64,000 bases of DNA from JADJWR01 sp964509545 (lineage in GTDB: Bacteria > Pseudomonadota > Gammaproteobacteria > Burkholderiales > Burkholderiaceae_F), in the NCBI GenBank assembly GCA_964509545.1, contig CAZDXQ010000012.1:1-64000 (forward strand), written 5' to 3'. The position numbers and the translations under genes were made by a program. Below, piece after piece: positions 59,671 through 64,000 of this stretch (the stretch's first letter is position 1; every line of letters begins with the position of its first letter). The notes below the pieces were generated by a model. That model worked only from the letters and a program-made list of their open reading frames with translations, was not told where the DNA came from and ran no database searches.

Positions 59671-62078
59671 AGGTCGCAGACAGACCGGCCGCGATCGCGC
59701 CGGACACGCTGATCGGCAAGCGGATTCCCAAGCTCGACGCGCCGGAGAAGGCCAGCGGCAAGACCCGCTACATCCACGACCTGAACCTGCCCGGCCAGCT
59801 GCACGCGAAGATCCTGCGTTCGTCGCGCGTGCACGCGAAGATCGTGCGCATCGACACGACGGCGGCCAAGGCGCTGCCCGGCGTGCACGTGGTGCTCACC
59901 GCCGCCGACGTGCCCGACCAGCGGCCGATTGGCGTGGCCAAGGACCACCTGCCGCTGAAGGGCGACCGCGTGCGCAGCATCCGCGACGAGATCGCCGCCG
60001 TGGCCGCCGATTCGGCCGAGATCGCCGAGCAGGCGCTGAAGCTGATCAAGGTCGAGTACGAGGACCTGCCGGTGCTTGCCGATGCGCGCGACGCGATCAG
60101 GCCCGACGCGGTGCTGATCCACCCCGAGCCGCATGGCGCCGACGGCTCGCACCTGCACCTGAAACCGGGCATGCCGATCGCGTTTGCCGGCAAGAAGGAC
60201 AACATCGCGATGCGCTTCGACTACAGCCACGGCGACGTGGCGCTGGGCGAGGCCGAGTCCGACGTGGTGGTCGAGGACACCTTCAGGCTGCACTACGTCA
60301 CCCACTGCTGCATGGGCGTGTCCGGGGTGATCGCCGAGTTCGACGCCAGCGGCAACCTGCTGATGCACTCGAACACGCAGGTGCCGTTCCTGCACCGGCG
60401 CGAGTTCGCCGAGTACCTGATGATGGATCCGGCGCGCATCCGCATCATCCAGCCGCCGATCGGCGGCGGCTTCGGCTCCAAGCTCGACATCTATCCGTTC
60501 GAGGTGATCTGCGTCTTCCTCGCCCGCGCCGCACGGCGGCCGGTGAAGATGGTGTTCACGCGCGAGGAGGAGTTCCTCGCCTCGCCGACGCGGCAGCCGG
60601 TGCTGCTGACGCTGCGCTCCGGCTGCCGGCGCGACGGCACGCTCACCTTCCGCCAGGTGCACACGCTGCACGACAACGGCGCCTACACCTCGTGGGGCGC
60701 GACCACGCCGTTCGTGATGATGCAGACCTTCTCGTCGCTGTACCGGGTGCCGAACTGCGACTACCACACCGTCGCCGTCTACACCAACAACCCCTATGCC
60801 GGTTCGTTCCGCGGCTACGGCAACCTGCAGGCCACCTTCGCCGTCGAGGCGCACATGGACAAGCTGGCCGACGCGATCGGCATGGATCCGCTCGAGTTCC
60901 GGCTGAAGAACGCGCAGGTGCCGGGCGAGGTCACCGGCCAGGGCATGACGTTCAGGAGCTGCGGCTTCCAGGACTGCCTGAAGACCGCCGCCGCGCGCAG
61001 CGATTACTGCCGCAAACGGCGCGAGAACATCGCCGCGCGCAGCCAAGCGGGTTCGATCCGGCGCGGTATCGGCATCGCCAGCATGCTGCACGTCGGCGGC
61101 GGCGCCAAGATCTATCCGTCCGACGGCTGCGGCACGATCCTGAAGATCGACGACTTCGCTCACGTGACGCTGATCACCGGCGCCTCGGAGATCGGCCAGG
61201 GATCGGAGACGGTGCTGTCGCAGCTGGTCTGCGAGGAGCTGGGCCTGCCGATCTCGGCGGTGACCGTGGTCAACAACGACACCGACATCACGCCGTGGGA
61301 CGTCGGCGTGCACGCCTCGCGCACGACCTTCATCGCCGGCAACTCGGCGATCGGCGCCGCGCGCAAGGCCAAGGCCAAGATCCTCGCCGCCGCGGCGAAG
61401 AAGTTCGAGTGCGCCGAGAGCGACCTCGATCTGCGCGGCGGCCACGTCGTGCGCGCCGCCAGCGGCGAGCCGCTGACGGATCTCGCGCGGCTGGTCCGCG
61501 GCCTGCACTTCAGCGACAAGGCGGAACTGGTGATGACCACCTACTACTACGAGCCGCCGAGCCAGCACCAGGACAAGGGCTTCAAGGGCGACGTGTCGGC
61601 CGCCTACGCGTGGGCCACCCAGGTGGTCGAGGTCGAGGTCGACACCGATACCGGCGTCGTCAGGATGGTGAAGGTCACCGGCGCGCACGACGTCGGCCGC
61701 GTGCTGAACCGGCTCGGCATCGAGGGGCAGATCGAAGGCGGCGTGGTGATGGGGCAGGGCTACGCGCTGACCGAGAACCTGATCGTCGAGCAGGGCCGCA
61801 TCCGCAACCCGAACTTCCGCGACTACAAGCTGGTGACCGCGCCGGAGATTCCGGAGATCGACATCTCGTTCATCGAATCGATGGACGGCGAAGGGCCGCA
61901 GGGCGCCAAGGGCGTGGGCGAAGCGCCGGCCATCTGCATCGCCGCCGCCACCGCCAACGCGATCGAGAACGCCACCGGCGTGCGCATCTACGAGCTGCCG
62001 TTCACGCCGGAGAAGGTGTATCGGGCGCTGCGCGGAGCGAGCGAGAAGCCGTGCTGGAAACCTTGGCAGCCGGGTTGA
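59667..62078 (+). CDS. Molybdopterin-binding large subunit, xanthine-dehydrogenase family
   Basis: An 803-residue catalytic subunit. The N-terminal Ald_Xan_dh_C-like domain has GKTRYIHDLNLPGQLHAKIL; Mo-cofactor motifs include GGGFGSKLD, SFRGYGNLQATFAVE and QGSETVLSQLVCEELG. The active-site Glu is in GVGEAPAICIA near the C-terminus. Substrates of this family are N-heterocycles, aldehydes, hydroxybenzoyl-CoA or CO; the CO-type Cys loop is not evident. With a HyuA/HyuB pair, CoA ligase and B12 mutase nearby, hydroxylation of a heterocyclic or aromatic compound is a reasonable but unproven role. Confidence 0.92.
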   Translation: MKVADRPAAIAPDTLIGKRIPKLDAPEKASGKTRYIHDLNLPGQLHAKILRSSRVHAKIVRIDTTAAKALPGVHVVLTAADVPDQRPIGVAKDHLPLKGDRVRSIRDEIAAVAADSAEIAEQALKLIKVEYEDLPVLADARDAIRPDAVLIHPEPHGADGSHLHLKPGMPIAFAGKKDNIAMRFDYSHGDVALGEAESDVVVEDTFRLHYVTHCCMGVSGVIAEFDASGNLLMHSNTQVPFLHRREFAEYLMMDPARIRIIQPPIGGGFGSKLDIYPFEVICVFLARAARRPVKMVFTREEEFLASPTRQPVLLTLRSGCRRDGTLTFRQVHTLHDNGAYTSWGATTPFVMMQTFSSLYRVPNCDYHTVAVYTNNPYAGSFRGYGNLQATFAVEAHMDKLADAIGMDPLEFRLKNAQVPGEVTGQGMTFRSCGFQDCLKTAAARSDYCRKRRENIAARSQAGSIRRGIGIASMLHVGGGAKIYPSDGCGTILKIDDFAHVTLITGASEIGQGSETVLSQLVCEELGLPISAVTVVNNDTDITPWDVGVHASRTTFIAGNSAIGAARKAKAKILAAAAKKFECAESDLDLRGGHVVRAASGEPLTDLARLVRGLHFSDKAELVMTTYYYEPPSQHQDKGFKGDVSAAYAWATQVVEVEVDTDTGVVRMVKVTGAHDVGRVLNRLGIEGQIEGGVVMGQGYALTENLIVEQGRIRNPNFRDYKLVTAPEIPEIDISFIESMDGEGPQGAKGVGEAPAICIAAATANAIENATGVRIYELPFTPEKVYRALRGASEKPCWKPWQPG

Positions 62079-62079
62079 C

Positions 62080-63297
62080 ATGAAACGCCGCACCGTCCTG
62101 TCGATGGAACAGGCGCTGTCGCTGCCGTACGCGACGCTGCGCTTCGTCCAGCTCGGCTGGCGGGTGATCCGCATCGAATCGACGCCTGGCGGCGATGGGC
62201 TGCCCGGCGATCCCAACCGCTACATCGGCGCGCGCGTGGTCGACGACGACCGGCGCACCTACTTCATTGCGCCGAATGTCGGCAAGGAAGCGATCGCGCT
62301 GAACCTCAAGCATGCGGACGGGCAGGGGCTGCTGCGTCGGCTGCTGGTCGCGCTCGACGTCGACGTGTTCTGCTGCAACACGGTGCCGCGGCGCTATCCG
62401 CAACTGGGCATCGACTACGCCACGCTGTCCGCGGCCAAGCCGGACCTGATCTGGGCGGCGATCTCGGCGATGGGACCGCAGTATCCGGACGCGCCCGGCT
62501 ACGATCCGGTGATCCAGGCAATGGCCGGCTACATGGAGCTGACCGGCTCCGCCGACGGGCCGCCGACGCTGGCCGGCGTGCCCCTGGTCGACCTGAAGGC
62601 GGGCGACGAGGTCTACGCCGGCGTGCTGCGCGCGCTGCTCGAGCGGGCCGAGACCGGCAGGGGCGCTCGTATCGACGTGTCGATGCTGCAGGCCGCGGCG
62701 TCGTGGCTGATCACCACGCTGCCGCTGCTCGACTTCGACTGCCAGCCGAACGAGATCAGCCGCTGCGGCAACGAGCACCGCAAGTTCATTCCGACCAACG
62801 TGTATCCGACGGCCGACGGCTTCATCTATATGGCGATCGGCAGCGACGTGCAGTGGAAGCGGCTGACCGAGATTCCGAAGTTCGCCGCGGTCGGCAACGC
62901 CGTGCGCGTGACCAACGAGGGCCGGCATCGGGAGCGGGAGGCCATCCACCGCGACATGGCCGCGGTCACGCGGCGCCACGCCACGGCCGAGATCGCCGAG
63001 GATTTTCGCCGGGCGACGATCCCGCACGCACCGATCAACGACATTGCCGCCGTGCGCGCGCTGCCGGCGGTCGCGAGCCGGCTCACGCGCACGCGGCGTC
63101 CGGACGGGCGCGAGGTGCGCATGCAGCCGATGGCGGTCGACTTTCCCGCCGCCGCGGCCGAACTGGGCTTCCCGCCGCGTTTCGGCGAGCACACCCATCG
63201 GCTGCTGCGCGAAGCCGGGCTGGCGGCAGCGGAAATCGACCGGCTCGCCGCGGCTGGCATCGTCTTCGACGCCTCATCGAGCCGCAGGCATGGCTGA
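62080..63297 (+). CDS. CoA-transferase family III (CaiB/BaiF)
   Basis: A 405-residue interlocked-dimer CoA-transferase. The catalytic Asp is in VPLVDLKAGDEVYAGVLRALLE near residue 169. WRVIRIESTPGGD, NLKHADGQGLLRRLLVALDVDV and ISAMGPQYPDAPGYDPVIQAMAG are family blocks. It moves CoA between an acyl-CoA and a free acid, probably activating a pathway acid. It starts one base after the Mo-subunit stop and overlaps the following dehydrogenase gene by eight bases. Confidence 0.93.
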   Translation: MKRRTVLSMEQALSLPYATLRFVQLGWRVIRIESTPGGDGLPGDPNRYIGARVVDDDRRTYFIAPNVGKEAIALNLKHADGQGLLRRLLVALDVDVFCCNTVPRRYPQLGIDYATLSAAKPDLIWAAISAMGPQYPDAPGYDPVIQAMAGYMELTGSADGPPTLAGVPLVDLKAGDEVYAGVLRALLERAETGRGARIDVSMLQAAASWLITTLPLLDFDCQPNEISRCGNEHRKFIPTNVYPTADGFIYMAIGSDVQWKRLTEIPKFAAVGNAVRVTNEGRHREREAIHRDMAAVTRRHATAEIAEDFRRATIPHAPINDIAAVRALPAVASRLTRTRRPDGREVRMQPMAVDFPAAAAELGFPPRFGEHTHRLLREAGLAAAEIDRLAAAGIVFDASSSRRHG

Positions 63298-64000
63298 GCC
63301 GTTCGCCAATCCGCTGCTGCGCACGCCGGCGCGACCGCTGCCGCGGCACGTGGCGATCATCGGCGCCGGCACCATCGGCCCCGACATCGGCTACTACCTG
63401 AAGAGCGCGCTGCCGCAGCTGCGGCTGACGCTGGCCGACATTGCGCAGGCGGCGCTGGAGCGCGCGCTGGCGCGCTTTCACGAGTACGCAAGCAAAGCGG
63501 TGGCGCGCGGCAAGATGGACGATGCGCGGGCGGCGGTTGTCACGGCCAATATCGTCACCACGCAGGACTATGCGTGGCTGGCCGACTGCGACTGGGTGAT
63601 CGAGGCGGCGACCGAGAACCTGCCTCTGAAACGACAGATCTTCGCCCGGGTCGAGGCCATCGTTTCGCCGCAGTGCCTGATCACCTCGAACACCAGTTCG
63701 CTGCCGGCGGCGCGCATCTTTTCGGAACTGCAGCGGCCGCAGCGGGCCACCGTCACCCATTTCTTCGCCCCGGCGTGGCGCAACCCGGTGGTCGAGGTGA
63801 TCGACTGGCAAGGCGCGGACAGCGCGACGATCGAATACCTGCGCTGGGTCTTCGCCATGACCGGCAAGGTGCCGCTGCGCACAGCCGACGCGGTGTGCTT
63901 CATGCTCGACCGCGTGTTCGACAACTGGTGCAACGAGGCGGCGCTGCTGCTCGATCGCGCCAGCGCCGCCGAGGTCGACAGCGTTGCCGCCGACTACGTG
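63290..64000 (+). CDS. 3-hydroxyacyl-CoA dehydrogenase (5' part, runs off the window)
   Basis: The frame opens at ATG 63290 (MAEPFANPLLRTP) and stays open for 237 codons to the window edge. The NAD-binding domain has VAIIGAGTIGPDIGYYLK (GxGxxG) and acidic LADIAQAALERAL at the end of beta 2. WVIEAATENLPLKRQIFARVE and CLITSNTSSLPAARIF are characteristic of 3HCDH_N; ATVTHFFAPAWRNPVVEV is the catalytic-His segment. It oxidises a 3-hydroxyacyl-CoA in the pathway. The C-terminal domain and any fused crotonase part lie outside. Confidence 0.9.
   Translation, partial: MAEPFANPLLRTPARPLPRHVAIIGAGTIGPDIGYYLKSALPQLRLTLADIAQAALERALARFHEYASKAVARGKMDDARAAVVTANIVTTQDYAWLADCDWVIEAATENLPLKRQIFARVEAIVSPQCLITSNTSSLPAARIFSELQRPQRATVTHFFAPAWRNPVVEVIDWQGADSATIEYLRWVFAMTGKVPLRTADAVCFMLDRVFDNWCNEAALLLDRASAAEVDSVAADYV

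Noticed and set aside
58335..62078. 4-hydroxybenzoyl-CoA reductase (HcrABC/HbaBCD)
   Set aside because: The FAD subunit lacks the Cys-rich [4Fe-4S] insertion that defines that enzyme.
59607..62216. 869-codon minus-strand frame opposite the Mo subunit
   Set aside because: Shadow of the molybdopterin subunit; no domain on the minus strand.

Overview
This window is about 64 kb of high-GC DNA with long, tightly packed operons. It most likely comes from a facultatively anaerobic, Gram-negative betaproteobacterium (Rhodocyclales- or Nitrosomonadales-like). That placement is an inference. It rests on LPS-core genes beside msbA, the nadD-rsfS-rlmH-maf-rng housekeeping block, ubiquinone genes, and a denitrifier-style set of nitric-oxide and copper genes. 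The assembly is draft quality: a run of 100 N sits inside one gene, flanked by exact duplicated sequence, and one glycosyltransferase is frameshifted. No tRNA, rRNA, CRISPR array, transposase or phage gene was seen.

Layout. 1-9.5 kb: 3' part of dnaE, LPS glycosyltransferases, an O-antigen ligase, two heptosyltransferase-like genes, msbA and an AhpD-like gene. 9.5-20.4 kb: housekeeping genes (rng, maf, rlmH, rsfS, nadD, hemF, an S9 peptidase, purD, yebC, a HerA-like ATPase). 20.5-27.7 kb: tandem hemerythrins, then a minus-strand operon for a DGC protein, a nitronate-monooxygenase-like enzyme, the O2-independent ubiquinone proteins UbiU/UbiV/UbiT, NnrS and a SirB2-like protein. 27.9-31.9 kb: a TetR regulator with an HlyD/FtsX/ATPase transporter. 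31.9-37.3 kb: a minus-strand unit with an OprC/NosA-like copper receptor, a PCuAC copper chaperone, a DUF2946 protein and a cytochrome b-ferredoxin-flavoprotein fusion. 37.4-47.2 kb: a plus-strand respiratory cluster. 47.3-64 kb: a GntR-controlled CoA-thioester catabolic cluster that runs off the window.

The most notable region is 35.3-47.2 kb. It encodes two different divergent heme-copper oxidoreductase catalytic subunits. One has a CuA subunit II and carries Gln where oxygen reductases have the cross-linked Tyr. The second lacks that Tyr and has His-Asp where the CuB His-His pair is expected. With them are heme O/A synthesis genes, a SCO protein, a DUF2249 protein and two unusual cytochrome b fusions: one to [2Fe-2S]/FAD-NAD reductase modules, one to two [4Fe-4S] clusters and an MvhD-like module. 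Four FNR/DNR-type boxes (TTGAC/G-N4-ATCAA/G) lie only in front of the hemerythrins, the ubi/nnrS operon, the first cytochrome b fusion and the second cytochrome b fusion. I infer an anaerobically or NO-induced regulon for NO reduction and detoxification, with anaerobic quinone synthesis and copper uptake supporting it.

The right-hand cluster combines a thiolase, an acyl-CoA ligase, HyuA/HyuB-family proteins, an acyl-CoA dehydrogenase, a two-subunit B12 mutase, a three-subunit molybdenum hydroxylase, a CoA-transferase and a 3-hydroxyacyl-CoA dehydrogenase. It looks like a dedicated degradation pathway whose substrate cannot be named from sequence alone.
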